From: Cacajao melanocephalus
Taxonomy: Eukaryota > Chordata > Mammalia > Primates > Pitheciidae
Length of the DNA: 64,000 nt
Direction: 5' to 3'
NCBI GenBank assembly: GCA_963573385.1
Contig: CAUYLG010039333.1
Coordinates: 20,642-84,641, forward strand
A program made the translations under genes and the position numbers. The notes below the pieces were generated by a model, which was not told the origin of the DNA, ran no database searches, and saw nothing but the letters and a program-made list of their open reading frames with translations. Within the stretch, counting starts at the first letter, position 1. Every line of letters starts with the position of its first letter. Shown piece by piece: positions 1 through 14,695 of the stretch.

Positions 1-1574
1 GTTGAAATCCCATATTTTAATTCTTTGAGATGAAAGTGTTTTTCTCCGTATTTCTTTGTTTTTATTTAGTCTTAACTCACATCAAGGTGTGTAAAAAATA
101 TTATTTCTGTTTCATGAACATGGACAGAATGCGTTGAAGGCTCCGTGCGGGAAAATTACGAGCAGAGGTAAAAATCCTTGCAGCATCCTTAGCTCCTTAG
201 CTGCAGTGTCTCTTAGTGAAATGTTGCATATGAAGAATGCTAATTAAGGAGGCTGGGAGAAAAGAGACGCCACCTTTCCAAACACAACATTTCAAAAACA
301 AGTATTACTAACATGGTGGTTTTATGAAGCACTTGAATCTTACATAAGTATGGCTTGTTTTATGTTTCCTAAAAAAGACTGCATTTGAGCAAACCAAAAC
401 CTGAATATTTTAAATCATGAATTTGAGAGAAAAAAATTTTTGCATCTAGCTAGGAATTTAATACAATGCAACTTTTCAAATATTTTTCTATTTTAAAATC
501 ATTTACACTGCTATTTGCAAAATCTTTAGTCACGTAGAGGCAAAAGAGACCATCTTAATTTTAAAAGAGTAACACTGCTCCCATTTATGAGGATTTTTGC
601 AGGGAGAAAGATTTTATAAGATATTCATTTTAATATAAAAGGGCTTAAATTCAAGAATGTTTAAACTTTGAATTTGAACTTATCCCTTGGAATGGCCTGC
701 TGGCTAATTGCTTGTCTATATACAAGGTCAAATAGATGTATGTCTTTGGTTAATTTGGACTGACTGCCAAGCAATTTATGAGGAAGCTGGAGGATCTGAA
801 TTGATCATGAAGACAACAGAATAAATGGGCTTTGTCTGATTACTTCTGTTAATTTGATGATTAAATTCTCCTGCCTGCAGAACATTTATTTGACTTCCAA
901 ATAACACAAATAGAGAGACAGACAGACAACCACATGACACACTATTTAAAACTCTATCTTCATTAAATGAAAAAAAATCAATTTCAAAACGTGCCTTTTG
1001 TTCTTTATGTCTCTGCTGAATTATGTCTGAGGAAGTAAAAGAGCTTCTTGTTGCCACACTTCCTGATCTATTGTCATATATCCCACAATTGGAGACTTTT
1101 TGTAAGATGGATAATCTGGATATCAAATATGAGAAATTATAAGTGCCTTTAGCAGATACTGGTTTACCAAGAGTTCAGTCTGGTCTTGGATTAAAATTTG
1201 GGCAGAAGGCTTCCTTGGAGGCTTATACATTATTCTCCAAACAATGTAATTGATGGAGACCACAGAGGCAATTTTTAAGATGAAAAAAAAAAATTCTCTC
1301 CGACTCTTTCTGCCCAGCCTGCCAATGCTCCCATTTTCACAGCACCCAGGCCAGCCAAGACCTAATCTTATGTGGAAAAAGGAATAATGCTTTAACTAGG
1401 CAGAGTTCTATTACTTTTATTACCTAATGTGCAAAACACTAAAGGAAGAGGGCTTATTAAAGAACCACAGCACGTTTTGTAAAAGTTGGTCACTAAGTCT
1501 TTGACAGAATTGTTAAAATCCTGCAGTTCTAAGTCCCTACTGGCAGCTGGTGGGAGCAACAAACAAGACTGCCC
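1..1574. other. Gene-free AT-rich stretch, nothing recognised
   Basis: I see no exon-like open frame, RNA gene or clearly recognisable repeat here. The open frames are short and have no family resemblance I can name. The sequence is AT-rich and looks like unique intergenic DNA or very old, unrecognisable repeat. Confidence 0.5.
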
Positions 1575-1930
1575 ACAGTAGTACACATTCATTCATTCAA
1601 CACATACACATTGAGGGTTGACTGTGACAGACAATGTTAGGTTGGTTAGGGGCACACAAAAATGCACAGGACATACTTATTCCTTTGAGCAGCTCTGGGC
1701 CTAGTGGGGAAGATGAAGTGACAGATGCTCCCAAGGAGTAGGTTCAGAGTGGTGTGAAAGGTAGGGAGTGGCAATCTCTGCCTGGGGAGCTGAGTATGGC
1801 CTCATGGAATAGCAGATAGGCTTCAGGGATGAGTGGGAGTTTTCCAAATAGAGAACTATAGGAAGGTGATTCCATGCAGAGGAGACACCGTGTGCAGTCT
1901 CAGAGGTGTGCAAGGACAGAAGAACAAGAC
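1575..1930. repeat. Ancient mammalian interspersed-repeat-like block
   Basis: The block opens with a (CATT)-type run followed by phrases typical of old mammalian repeats (attcaacaca... gagcagctctgggcctagtgggga...). I cannot assign the subfamily by eye. No coding potential is seen. Confidence 0.3.
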
Positions 1931-2192
1931 ATGTCTGTTTATGGTTTTAAAATTTTACTTAGTTCCTTATTAATTTTGCTAAGGGGGAACCACGTGTGTG
2001 AGTAGCAGGACGGGGGCTATGAAGGTGGGTCAGAGCCAGAAGAGTCTTCAAAAGGAATTTGGTCTTCAACTTAAATAAATTAGAAAAAACATGTAAAATG
2101 CTTGGGAAAATGTCCAGTATATAGGGTATGCTCAGTAAAAATAAGCAGTTTTTGTTTTGTTGAAGCTGACAGGAAACCAACCAAGGTTTTAA

Positions 2193-4015
<1,823 letters not shown>

Positions 4016-4290
4016 TCCCACTCAAATTTCAGCTTAGGTGCCACGCTGGGAGAGGCCTCCCGTGACTGTCCTTGGTAAACAGATCCCCCCGCTACTCTCT
4101 ATCACTGCACTCTATTTCTCACGTAGTTCCTTTCAGAATTTACAGTCACACATTTGCTTATCTGTGCCTCCCTCTCTAGACTGTAGGCTCCATGAGGGCA
4201 GAAAGCATGTCAGCTCTATTCACCCCAGCATGTAGCATGGTCCTAGCATGCAGTAGGTGTTCAGGGTCTACTTGTTTTAATGAATAAACA
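4016..4290 (+). repeat. L2 LINE 3' end
   Basis: Sense-strand L2 3' region: 'ggtgccacgctgggagaggcctcccgtgac', then 'gactgtaggctccatgagggcag', then 'agcatggtcctagcatgcagtaggtgttcagg' and a terminal 'aatgaataaa'. This order of phrases is the L2 signature. Ancient, heavily diverged and not coding. Confidence 0.7.
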
Positions 4291-6409
4291 GACCTAAACC
4301 TGAGGTGGTGGGACAGGCGACAGGAAACCAGAAGGGCCCCTTGGCACTTGGGTGATGTTGTTCCATAATCAGGCTTCATTACAATCTGGGACCAGGGATG
4401 GAGCTGTGGATTGGCTCACATGTGGACTGAGGCCACCCCTCTGGACTCACCAGCAAGACATGCCAACCACATGACTTGATGGTCCACACACAGCCCCAAA
4501 GGAGAAGAATAAAAGCATCACTATTCCTCAACCTTGGAGTAGGTTCCTTGTTCTCCTAGTTAAATATGCATGGCACATAAAAATAATTGTGCAGACAGAA
4601 GGACTCACAGTTGCTTAAAGTAGACCAGGAAAGTGTTTGAACCATTCAGTGGGTGGTGCGACTCCTAGGGGGAACCAACCACGGGTAGGAATAGAAACTA
4701 CTCCAGGAAACGGTACTGTATGGAACAATTTACGTATTTTAAGGCATGGGAAGTTCTGAAACTGCATTTGTTCTCCTCCATATCTACCATTGAAATAATC
4801 CTTGAGACTTAAAATGAGTAGATGATATTTAGCAATAAGACTGAAAAGTCACATAGGACTAGTTTATGAGCCAGGCTTTATGCATAATTTACAACCTGTA
4901 TGGAAAGCAACATCTTCCCGTTTTACAAATGAGGAAACACGGTCAGGGAGGTTATGCAAGTCTGTTAGATTTCAACACTTGCACTCCCTTCACCGTGGAG
5001 CCAAAGCCTAGACTTAACCATTTAGAATATAATTCTAAATTGCTTTTTGCAACGTCATTTATTATGCATTTCTCACACACCTTTTAGGTGCCAGGAATGT
5101 ATTTCTAAAGCCAGGATAGGATTGCAAAAATGCTAGCTAGCCTCCAAGAGACGGGGTGCATTTTCCATTGAGAAGCAGAATTAGGGGAAAGGTCGTTTTA
5201 CTTCTTCAGTGTCAATCAAAATGGCAGTCAGTCAACATTTCACCCATTTCTCATCAGACAATTTTAATCCAAATAAAGTTTTAAAAAATCTCTTAAGAAA
5301 CCATCTCCTTACAAATTCTCTCCCTGCAAAATACTTATTTTTCAGTAACTAGCTTCTTGGACAATTCTACCAAAGATACTCAAATTCTGTATCCTGGCTA
5401 TGGCTGTCGAGAGAGTTGAAAGATGCAGTGGCCATATTTAGAGTGCCAACACCTGTTCTTCTGGTGTATTTTGCTGATCTTGAAGGACACCAGTGCCTTA
5501 AATTTACCCATGTCATTTATTGCTGCCTAATGTGCTTATTCGTTATTTTTTGAAAATAGAAGCATATTCTGAAACATTTTACGTTAAAAATGATCACTTC
5601 TGGTTCTTCACCAAAACTATATGGAGTACCTGGAATACAGTAGGTACTCAGTAAGTACACTATTAATAAATGAAGAAAATATATGCAGGCTAAAATAAAC
5701 TGTTTTTTGTAATTCTACCCATATATGATTTTTAGGATTGCGCTCGCTTAAAAGTTAGGACTATACAAATACATAATCAGTGTGAAAAGCTGGGAAAATG
5801 AGAATGCAGAATTCAAACTGTTTCTTGGCCAGTGATTTTTTTTAAAAAAAACAAGTCTTCAAATTGTTTATGAACTGCAAAATGTCCTTGTTGTCCTTCC
5901 CCGCTTTTTTTTTTTTACTATTGGTATTGTCATGTGAACTTGGCATCCCTTCTCAATTAGTCTGTTGTTTGGGATCCTTAACTACAGAGAGTATCAACTG
6001 TGCTTCCCCAAGACAAACAGTTTGATGCACTGTCTTTCTCAGACCTACGCTTTCAAGCCCAGGATAGAGTCATGCTCTGGGACTAGAGTATTCTGACTTT
6101 TTCTGGTCTGCTCTTTTCTGGTCTTTGATTTTCTTATCTGAATCACGGGGTATCCACTGTTTCAGATAGGAGGTTGCAAATTTAAATTAAATAATTCCTC
6201 AGTGAACAATACCCTTCTGTGAGGTGCCTATATCGGTGCCTAGGAACATATCTGAGGCCTGCTACATCATGATTTAGTGACTAATTTGCATTTTATGATG
6301 TCTACGCAGTGTAGCTATGAATAGTCTGCCACAAATTATATCTATACATATATAAGCCATACACTCACTAACGGTATCCCATTCTCCTTATTTTTGAACC
6401 CATTCCTCA
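4291..6409. other. Gene-free intergenic stretch
   Basis: No gene or clear mobile element is recognised. A short L2/MIR-like end phrase ('ggtactcagtaagtac...aataaatgaag') lies near 5590-5680. The remainder is AT-rich unique-looking sequence. Confidence 0.45.
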
Positions 6410-6570
6410 CATGAGTAATAGAAAGTGCACTGGCTTTCATTTGAGGAGGACCTAGGTTTGAATGCTAGCTCCAATATGTACAGGCTGAATCTCAGGGAAA
6501 GAAGTTACCTTTCTCAGCTTTAGTTTCTTCATCTGTGAAATGGAGATAATGCCAACTTCTGTTGATTATA
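6410..6570 (+). repeat. MIR SINE
   Basis: Sense MIR: 'gtgcactggctttcatttgaggaggacctaggtttgaatgctagctcc' followed by 'ctcagctttagtttcttcatctgtgaaatggagataatgcc'. The paired 'ggtttgaatcc...ctc' and 'catctgtaaaatgg' blocks are diagnostic of the MIR core. Confidence 0.75.
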
Positions 6571-6956
6571 TATTACGTAGGTTGATTTGCTAACACACTG
6601 AGATGATTTCATGTGTGTGTGCATGAGTTGGATGAAACCTTAATAAGTATTCCCCTTCTTTTCTGTTTTGCTATTTAATGGGATGGTGAGGAGAGTGGTG
6701 TTTGTCTCTTTCTTCTGGAAGTTAGAGTGCCATAAGATGGGGATATGGGGGACAGCAGCCTCAGGAAGATACTGAATAACCTCTGGGAGCCTAGGAGGAC
6801 AGATACTTGACACTAGCTGGGGACAAAAAAGGAAGAGCACAAACAGTTTTTAAAGCAGAATCTTCTTCTAAGTCCAGAAGAATCAATAGGAAGGCACATC
6901 ATCAAAAGAACTAGAGAACACAAATGACAGGATATGACATAAGTGTTCACTTTCAT

Positions 6957-6983
6957 TAAGTAAACACTGCTGGTGTTTACTTA
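6957..6983. promoter_or_regulatory. Perfect inverted repeat of forkhead-like half sites
   Basis: Stem taagtaaacac at 6957-6967 and its exact reverse complement gtgtttactta at 6973-6983, with a 5-base spacer. Each arm holds the forkhead core GTAAACA/TGTTTAC. Function is only inferred from the motif. Confidence 0.3.
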
Positions 6984-7019
6984 TACCTGGAGAGAGGGGG
7001 AAAAAAGCAGTGTTACTCC

Positions 7020-7740
7020 ACAAACACTTGTTAAAATATCAACTATGTGAGCAAGCCAGACAATGGAGATGCGATGATTCCTAAGACATAACCCCCGCAC
7101 ACAGTGAGTTCTCAGTCACAGGGGAAGCACTCATGCACACAAGACACTACCCTGTCAGGCTGTGATGAATCTTATATGAAAAAACAACATGCTATGAAAC
7201 ACAGAGGAGGAAGTAGTTCCTTCTAAGAAGACCAAAGACATTTTCAGAGGTGAAGATATTTTAATTTAGGTCTAGAGGGGACATACGCTGTTCACAGGGA
7301 AGAGGAGTTGTAAAAGCATTCCAGGCCGATGCGCCTGCATGAGAGGAATGGGATATGGCATGAGCAATGACTGGAGAATCTCAGCTATTTGGATACTGCT
7401 GGGACATCATAACCTCAGCAGCCAGGAATTGTGGTTAAAATTTTCAGGGGGCTTTGTGTCTAGAGAGAATTGATTGAGCTTGAGGAAGGAGAGTGGGAAG
7501 GGACCTACAGAGCACAGATGGAGTTATTGGCTTTGGAGAGAATGAGGGACACATGTTTCTGTGAGTAGGTGAGTCTTGGATAAGTCTAGAGAAGAAGAGA
7601 CAGTACGTTCTCACAGAACATGCCTAGTTACCTTCATGCTCTTGGTGTAGCGGGAGGCAATGCCATTGGTTGAATAAATATGAATAAATGAATGAATGAA
7701 TGAATAAGGTGGCTAGGGTAGAGGATTAAGAAGCATTAAA
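7020..7740. repeat. Ancient repeat-like block ending in (GAAT)n
   Basis: Wording such as 'gaagcattccaggccgatg...ggcatgagcaatgactgga' resembles an old mammalian interspersed repeat; the family is not assignable by eye. It ends in a short imperfect GAAT/AAT tandem run at about 7672-7708. No gene is seen here or on to 8364. Confidence 0.3.
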
Positions 7741-8364
7741 ATGAGTATTTCAAGAACTATTTATGGAGATCAGTAAAATGACATTTCTAAACTCAAAACT
7801 TCTAAACTCAAGGTATTTATAAGCTAGTTGAAGATGTAAAGACATCATACATCTTTTCAAAGCACAGAAAGTTAAACGAATGGTTCCTAAAATATGGATG
7901 TTCAGAGGGAAAAGTATGTTTATGAACTGCTTGACAAAGAAGTCTGTAGTTATATTTTGTGTAACACACGACGGTGTAATGTCATCTTTTTGGGTATGTT
8001 TTCCTTTCTTTATGTTAAAAAATTTCATAGCTGGTTCATGTAACTATAGTCATACTTTCAGTTTTACTCAAGTTCCTGATAATGTTTGGTGCACAGACAA
8101 GTTTGTATACTGATTTTAACAATTCCATGTACTTTCTACCTCCTCCTCCACCCCCATCCCCAGGGTCTTCAGGTCATAGTTGGGACCTACCCTATGTACT
8201 CTGGTGCTCTCCATAAGCAAATGGGATGATTTCGCTGAAAAGACAGCTCTAGATTATAGCCCTGAAAAAGAAAGCTCTTGATTCAATGAAAAAATCTTAA
8301 AGTAGATGAGAAAGGTAAGTATGTTCAGAGGAAAAGCTGGTCAGATGAATGTAAGAGAGGATTC

Positions 8365-8671
8365 TTTTCTTTATTCATTTAATTTTCAGAAAGTGTCTTG
8401 CTCTGTCAGCCAGGCTTCAGTGAAGTGGTGAAATCATGGCTCACTGTTGCCTTGACTTCCTGGGCTCGGCCATTCTCCCACCTCTGCCTCCCAAGTAGCT
8501 AGAACCACAGGCCCATTCTATCACACCTGGATGTTAGTATTTTTTTTTTTTTTAAGATGGGGTTTTGTCATGTTGCCCAGGCTGGTCTTGAATTCCTGGG
8601 CTCAAGTGATCCACTCGCCTTGGCCTTCCAAAGTGTGGAGACTACAGGCGTGAGCCACCATATCCAGTCTC
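8365..8671 (-). repeat. Alu SINE, antisense, old (AluJ-like)
   Basis: Antisense Alu: 'gtcttgctctgtcagccaggc' at the start, a T-run linker around 8540-8553, then 'gttgcccaggctggtcttg' and 'tacaggcgtgagccacca' at the end. High divergence suggests an AluJ copy. Confidence 0.9.
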
Positions 8672-10549
8672 AAGACGGGATTCTTTTAGCAGAGCTTTGA
8701 GAGATAGGTGTGGATGAACAGGTTGGGGTTAGAGTATGTGTTACTAAGGAATCTAACCCTCACTCCGTAGGCAATAAGGAGCCATGGAGCAGGGACGAAC
8801 ATTTCTCTTGCACTGCTGGAAACTGTGATATCCAATGTACACTCTCTGGAAGATCTAACTAAACACAACCTTAGCACTTTTCCCAGTTTTCTTTGAGGAA
8901 GCAAATCTTGTGAGTCATTTGTTTTCTGTAGAATGAAAGAGGAACATACATTATCACCTTATATTACTGATTTACATTAAGAAGACTTCTGGGTTCTCTT
9001 GGAGTTGTTCTTTCTGGATTTTCTATTGGCTAAAGGAATGCTGTGTCTAGTTTGATGGAATACACTTTGTAGAAGACATTCTTGTTCTTGTGAACCAATT
9101 TGGTTCCCAAATCACACAAGTGCCAAGTTCTAGAAGAGATTTTGTGTATAACGCCAGGATTTCTGACCCTACAGCTAAGAATAGACAGCAATGGGAGTTC
9201 AAGTTACAAAAAATGACTTCAGTAGAGCATTCACATATGTGATGGTATCAGAGCCCAAGTCTTCAAAGAGAAATATTTTGAAAATTCTCACTGGTTTCTG
9301 GCAAGAGCAGCAAATCTTGATTTTTCAGGCCTTTGTAAAAATAAGAAAAGACTAACAATTTTAAACCTGGGCATTAATTAACTATTTAATGATGCCAACA
9401 AATGAGTTTCACTGTAATTCACTGTGGGGAAATTAAAGGAAATCTAAGAGCCACAAATAAGCCATTATGAACAGTTTATAGTGATTGAATACATGAACTG
9501 TGATTAATAATGAATCAGAAGCAAATCTATGAATAAAACGAACAGAAAAGACTTGTTAGACTGAGAATTTTATCAGAAAAGTATAACTTGGATGTTGACT
9601 CAATATTTTCAATGGTCACAACAGGAAAAATAAATTACCTTTATGCATTTTAGTTGATTAAATTCAAATAGATGAGGTATGAAACAACATTTAAATCAAT
9701 ACAGCCCAGGAGATATAAAAGTATAGGTCTGTGTGGTCCTCTAAATAACTGACATTTGTATATTTTTCTTAAGATAATTGTAAGCAAAATGGGAAAGCTC
9801 TTTAATATTTTGGCTTTTTGGGAGGGAGGTTTTTCGATCTTGCTTTTACTCGAGTCAATATACCAATGTCTTGACTTGTGAAAAAATTTTCACATCCCTA
9901 TTTTGGGCTCATATTTTCTTTATTACACAGAAAAAAACTTTATTGCTCAGACAAACAGAAGTTAAATTGAACTGATTTTATAAGCTGCAATAAGTACAGC
10001 TCCCAGAAACAAATGCAAATGGAATGAACAGTTCTTACCATATGTTTCACACAGGCTACTCACGTTTTTTCTCATTCTGAGATGATTTTAAAAACCTGTT
10101 CTGTTAATGTATGTATGAAATTCTGCAATCTTAAAGATTTTAAAATCTGTATGTTTCCAAAGACCTGAATATCCTGATACACATCATTTCACACCTGGAT
10201 GCTGAACACATACGCTGAAATATAGTTTATGATCAAAGAAATTTGAAAGGGACCACAAATTTCGCATTGCATGCTGAAAGCTGTCCTGCATCAGCTCTTC
10301 CAACTGGGACCTCTGAGTTTTAAGAAAAAGAGCTATTCTTCTGGTTAAGTTTGACCCTTTGTCGTCTATCTCCGCTCCTTAGAGACACAAGCAGGCCTTG
10401 TGCTTACTAAATGAATATTAATATCTTAATTAAGCCTTCATAGACAAGCACACTATAGCCCTCACTAAAATATGCACAAAATTAGAAGGCAAAAATAAAA
10501 AAATGGGCCGGACAGCTCATCAAAGGAAGCAGAGAGCCACTGGTGCATT
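8672..10549. other. Gene-free, repeat-poor AT-rich stretch
   Basis: No Alu, L1, L2 or MIR signature and no credible coding frame is seen over about 1.9 kb. A small palindrome (tgtgaaaa / ttttcaca) occurs near 9887. This may be unique sequence. Confidence 0.45.
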
Positions 10550-10560
10550 GAAAAAGACTT

Positions 10561-10818
10561 TGTGTTGTTCTTTGGTTTTCTGTTCCTGTATTAGTTTGCT
10601 GAGAATAATGTCTTCCAGCTCCATCCATGGACACAGGCAGGGGGCCTGTCAGAGGGAGGGGAGGGAGAGCATCAGGATAAATTCCTAATGCATATGGGGC
10701 TTAATAAGTAGGTGATGGGTTGACAGGTGCAGAAAACCAACATGACACACGTTTACCTTTGTAACAAACCTGCACGTCCGGCACAGGTATCCTGGAACTT
10801 AAAATAAAATTAAAAAAA
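10561..10818 (+). mobile_element. L1 insertion with 5' inversion (twin priming)
   Basis: Bases 10,561-10,629 are L1 sequence in antisense ('gttcctgtattagtttgctg', from the end of ORF2), and from about 10,625 the L1 3' UTR runs in sense ('gacacaggcagggggcctg' ... 'aggtgatgggttgacagg' ... 'cctgcacgtccggcacagg') to an A-rich tail. The join shares a few bases (ccatgg). An exact 11-base target-site duplication, gaaaaagactt, flanks it at 10,550-10,560 and 10,819-10,829. The structure is that of twin-primed reverse transcription; it is too short to code. Confidence 0.9.
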
Positions 10819-10829
10819 GAAAAAGACTT

Positions 10830-12166
10830 CCTCAGTGTTTTCTCTAATGGCCCTGAAACAAAAATTACTCTCATTTCCTCTTCACTGATATAATTAGTTT
10901 TTGAGAGGTGAGGGGACAATGAGAAGACCGCAGTTTTAAGTCACTATACAAAGATTACTGACAGATTTGTGGCAAACCGAAAGACTCAAAAATTCCTGAC
11001 CTTTCTCCGCTCCAGAGTTAGGTAGGTGGGAAGGACCCCAAATTTCTATACTAGATTCTCTTAAGATAAAATTAAGACAGCTTCTCCTTCAGAGATTATG
11101 CTAGTATTTCAAAATTTCCAGCTCTCGGTTGGAAATTATGAACTCGTATAAGAAACTCTGTTAATATAGGTGGATCAGGCTCCCTATCTTGATTTTGCCA
11201 TTTCTCCTATCAATTTTCTAGGGTGGAGGGGCTTCTTGGAATCCAGTTTCTGATATAAAGAGAAAAGCCATTTCGTGTCTTGGGGAAAAAAAACAAAACA
11301 AAAGAAGGAAGGAAGGGTGTTGTTGATTTAATAGATTGCTCTTATTGTTCTAATGGCTCCAGATGGCTCTTGTACTGTGTGGATGAGATTTGACAGTGCC
11401 TTCTTGGGGAGAAACAGAAGACTTCACTAGCTTTATTCAGTAAATGACCATCGATTGCCTGGAATGGAGGAGTTAATGTGATCAATTAACAATGTTTGAA
11501 GAAAAATGATGTTTGCCTAGCTGTTGATTTCATCAGGAAAAAAAAGCTCACAATAATCATCTTAGAAAAGAACTTAATTAGTTTTGATCCTAAGATAGCA
11601 TGCAAGTTCTGTACTAATTTCTAGTCTGAAGATATTCATAACGTATTAGAGCTGGCACAAACTCTGGTGATTACTACAAGAAAAAGATTTTTAAGTTTGT
11701 GAAAACAGAGATGTGTTCAAGGTCACCCACGGTTAACAGAAAAGCTGGGGCTGAATCCTGGGGCTTCTGAGCTCTGATATGCTGCTTTTTTCCCCCACTA
11801 CAAATCAGTTTTTGAGATTCACACCTTGAAAAGAATGATCCTATGTAACACTGCCATTTTGGGTGAACATCCTCTTATGACAGATGAGTCTTTTTGAAAA
11901 AAAAAAAATTCTGACCTTCCTGTTTCCATATGTTTAAAATGCTATTAGTATTTTAAGCCTCATTTTCTTTCTTTTTAAGAATTCAGTCATGATTTTAGAG
12001 CGACAGATTTGCCATATCTATCAATTTCTAAAGCTAAGCGTTTGGGTCAGTTTGCTTTTCCTCTAAATTGTGTTTGTCATCCCTCAGCGTAGTAAGATTT
12101 TGGTGTGACTATACTGACATTAAAGTTTACTTTTCTTAAAATACAACTAATGACTTGACCTTGGTA
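10830..12166. other. Gene-free stretch
   Basis: No gene is recognised. A diverged antisense MIR-like piece ('caaggtcacccacggttaac...ctggggctgaatcctgggg') lies at about 11,710-11,790. The rest, particularly 11,320-11,690, looks like unique sequence. Confidence 0.45.
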
Positions 12167-12395
12167 TTTGTAAGAGTATAGGCCCTGGGGTCAGTCACCC
12201 TGGGTTCAGAACCCAGCCTACCACTTCTCAGCAGCGTATTGTGTGAGAGTTATTTACACTTCCCTATATCAGTTTTCTCATCTATAAAATGGGAACAGTA
12301 ATAATCCCTTTCTCAAAGGGCTGAGTGAGAATTAAATAAGCTGATCTATGCAAAGTACTTACATAGTGACTGGAATATAGTAGGTACTCAATGTA
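12167..12395 (+). repeat. MIR SINE, nearly full length
   Basis: Sense MIR in correct order: 'gtataggccctggggtcagtc', 'gggttcagaacccagcctaccacttctcag', 'cagttttctcatctataaaatgggaacagtaataatccc', 'gtgagaattaaataagctg' and 'gtgactggaatatagtaggtactcaatg'. This is one of the most complete MIR copies in the window. Confidence 0.85.
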
Positions 12396-14089
12396 GTTAA
12401 CAATTATTACTAGAAAAAAATTGAAAAATAATTTTAAATAATTGTATTTACATGAGTAGTGGGGTCTCAGCTCCACAACACATCCTGAGAACATGAAATT
12501 TCATCAATAAATTCAAATAGACGCTTTAAGTAAAATCCTTTGCTTAAATAACGTAACTTAGCAATGACTGACTTTTAGATATTGGGGAAATGTATTTACA
12601 TGAGCCAGTGTGCCGTTCTGAAAATTGGTTCATTGAAACCCAATAATACAGGCTATCACTCTCAAGTATGAATCAATAATGCACATCTCCTCTACCCCCG
12701 TGCCCCATAAAAAACTGTTTGGGACCATATTGCTTTATATACTATACACATTTATACAGATTCAGGACACATTTAGAGTTCTGAAATTTGAGATGCAAAA
12801 CAAGCATTTTGATAGAGATATTTTTCCAAAGAATTTTTTTTGGCCCCAGTATACAATGGAAAATCTCTACTGCAGACAGTTTCATTTAATGGTCCAATAT
12901 AGTCTCCGCACGAAAACCAACAGATTATTCTACATATCTCCTGACACATTTACAACATGTACTCTGTCTAAAACTCATTCACATCACTGGGGGGTTTCAC
13001 CAATTCTTAGGTCCTTGACTTATTTGCACTTGAGATACCTTTAACACAAAAACATGATTTGCTGATATTTTCAGGGACACAAAACTATTCTAGTCTTTCC
13101 CTATATAATTAAGCTTTTACATTCAGTGAGTAGGATTCACCTCTTCTTCCTAATGGTAAATGTTTGTTAACCATAATGACTAATAAAGAGGTTCTGGCCT
13201 CTGTCACCTGAGAAGAACAAAACAGTGGGGTTTTCCTGCAGCTCAGCTGGACCTCGGCTTCTATGACCTCTGTTGCTAACTGGCTCTCCACAGGCAATGA
13301 ACAGGAGACACCAGTTATGCAAATTAGAGTACTGATGTTCCTTGTCAGCTGCAAAACCCAAATGGCCCTGAATGTGACCCAAATGAGGCTTCTGTGCTGT
13401 GTGCCTGGTTAGGTGGAGACCCTGATTAGTCTGATTATGGCAACAATTTTTTAAATTGCTTTATGGGGTGCATGAAAATTATATGTTCATCTCCTTTTAT
13501 TGAATACAGTGTGTTGGTTGTATATGTTCAATGTTGGTGGGGAGGAGGGTATTCTTATATATAAAAAGAAAATCTGTTACTCTTTATGTCAGATCAGTTG
13601 ATAGATATTAAGCAAATCATGTTGTTTTCTCATATTGAGTATAGATCACTGACAACCAGCTGGAACAGAAGTAAACTTGTACATTAGCCAGTAATGAACA
13701 AAATGCTAAAGACATAACTAGAGAAATTCTAGAGGTAGGGAAATAGTCCACATATATTGATACATTTTTCCCCATGGTCATCTTGATAGAAAGTTGATTG
13801 TAATGCGGATGACATAACTGGATCAGGCAAATACCTTTTAATATTTTGTATTACTTACACATGCATACATGGCAATAGATTCACCTTAGACATAAACATG
13901 AGTTTATATTCCTGGAGGTGTCCTAGAAGCATGCTGACTGTCATGTCCTCAGTATTATTCACTTCAATAACCATAAGAGCTGGTGTTCTCTCCAAGACTG
14001 TTCGTTGAAGGAAGGAACTATCTTGTCCTTACTCTTCCCCTAGTAAGACCTGGCCCACAATAGGTGTCTGTGATGCTTAATTTTTTTGC
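12396..14089. other. Gene-free stretch
   Basis: No gene found; a 121-codon open frame at 12,679-13,044 (+) has no family resemblance and sits in AT-rich DNA. A short L2-end-like phrase ('ggaaggaactatcttgtcc...cacaataggtgtctg') is at about 14,010-14,075. Confidence 0.4.
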
Positions 14090-14695
14090 TTTTTAAGTGT
14101 CCATTTTGTTTGATATATAATATTTGTACATACTTATGGTACATGTACGATACATGCATAGAATTTGTAACAGTCAAGTTCAGGATATCCATCACCTTAA
14201 ACATTTAACATTTCTCTGTGTCGGGAAAATTTCAAGCCTTCTCCTCTAGCTATTTTGAAATATACAATATACTGTTGTTAATTACATCCTAATTACACAG
14301 TAGTCACCCTACTGTGCTATGGGATAGTTAATGTGTCTACTCAGCTAGATCACAGTCCCTAGATATGTGATCAAACATTATTCCAGATATTTCTTTGAGG
14401 GTGTTTTTGGATAAGACTACTGTTTACACTGGTAGATTTTGAGTGAAGTAGATTACTCTTCCTAATGTGGGTGGGCCTCATCCAATCAGGTGAAGGCCTG
14501 AGTAGAACAAAGGACTGACCTCCCACAAGCAGGAGGGAACTCTGCCAGCAGGCAGCCTTTGGGATTGAACTGCAGATTCTGGACTTGCCAGCCTCCAAAA
14601 CTGCAGGTGCCAACTCCACAAAATATACCTTTCTATGTATGTATATTCATATCCTAGTGGTCCTGTTTTTCTGGAGAACCCTAATACTGTGTCCA
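14090..14695 (+). repeat. L1M 3' UTR-like piece followed by an unassigned ancient repeat
   Basis: Bases 14,090-14,350 ('atatccatcacctt', 'attttgaaatatacaatatac', 'tagtcaccctactgtgctat') match old L1 3' regions. From 14,360 to 14,695 the phrases 'gagggtgtttttggat', 'gggtgggcctcatccaatcag' and terminal 'ctggagaaccctaatac' belong to a common old repeat whose family I cannot name with certainty. Confidence 0.55.

Noticed and set aside
12679..13044. 121-codon open frame on the plus strand
   Set aside because: No family resemblance, weak start context, and no splice signals or promoter nearby.
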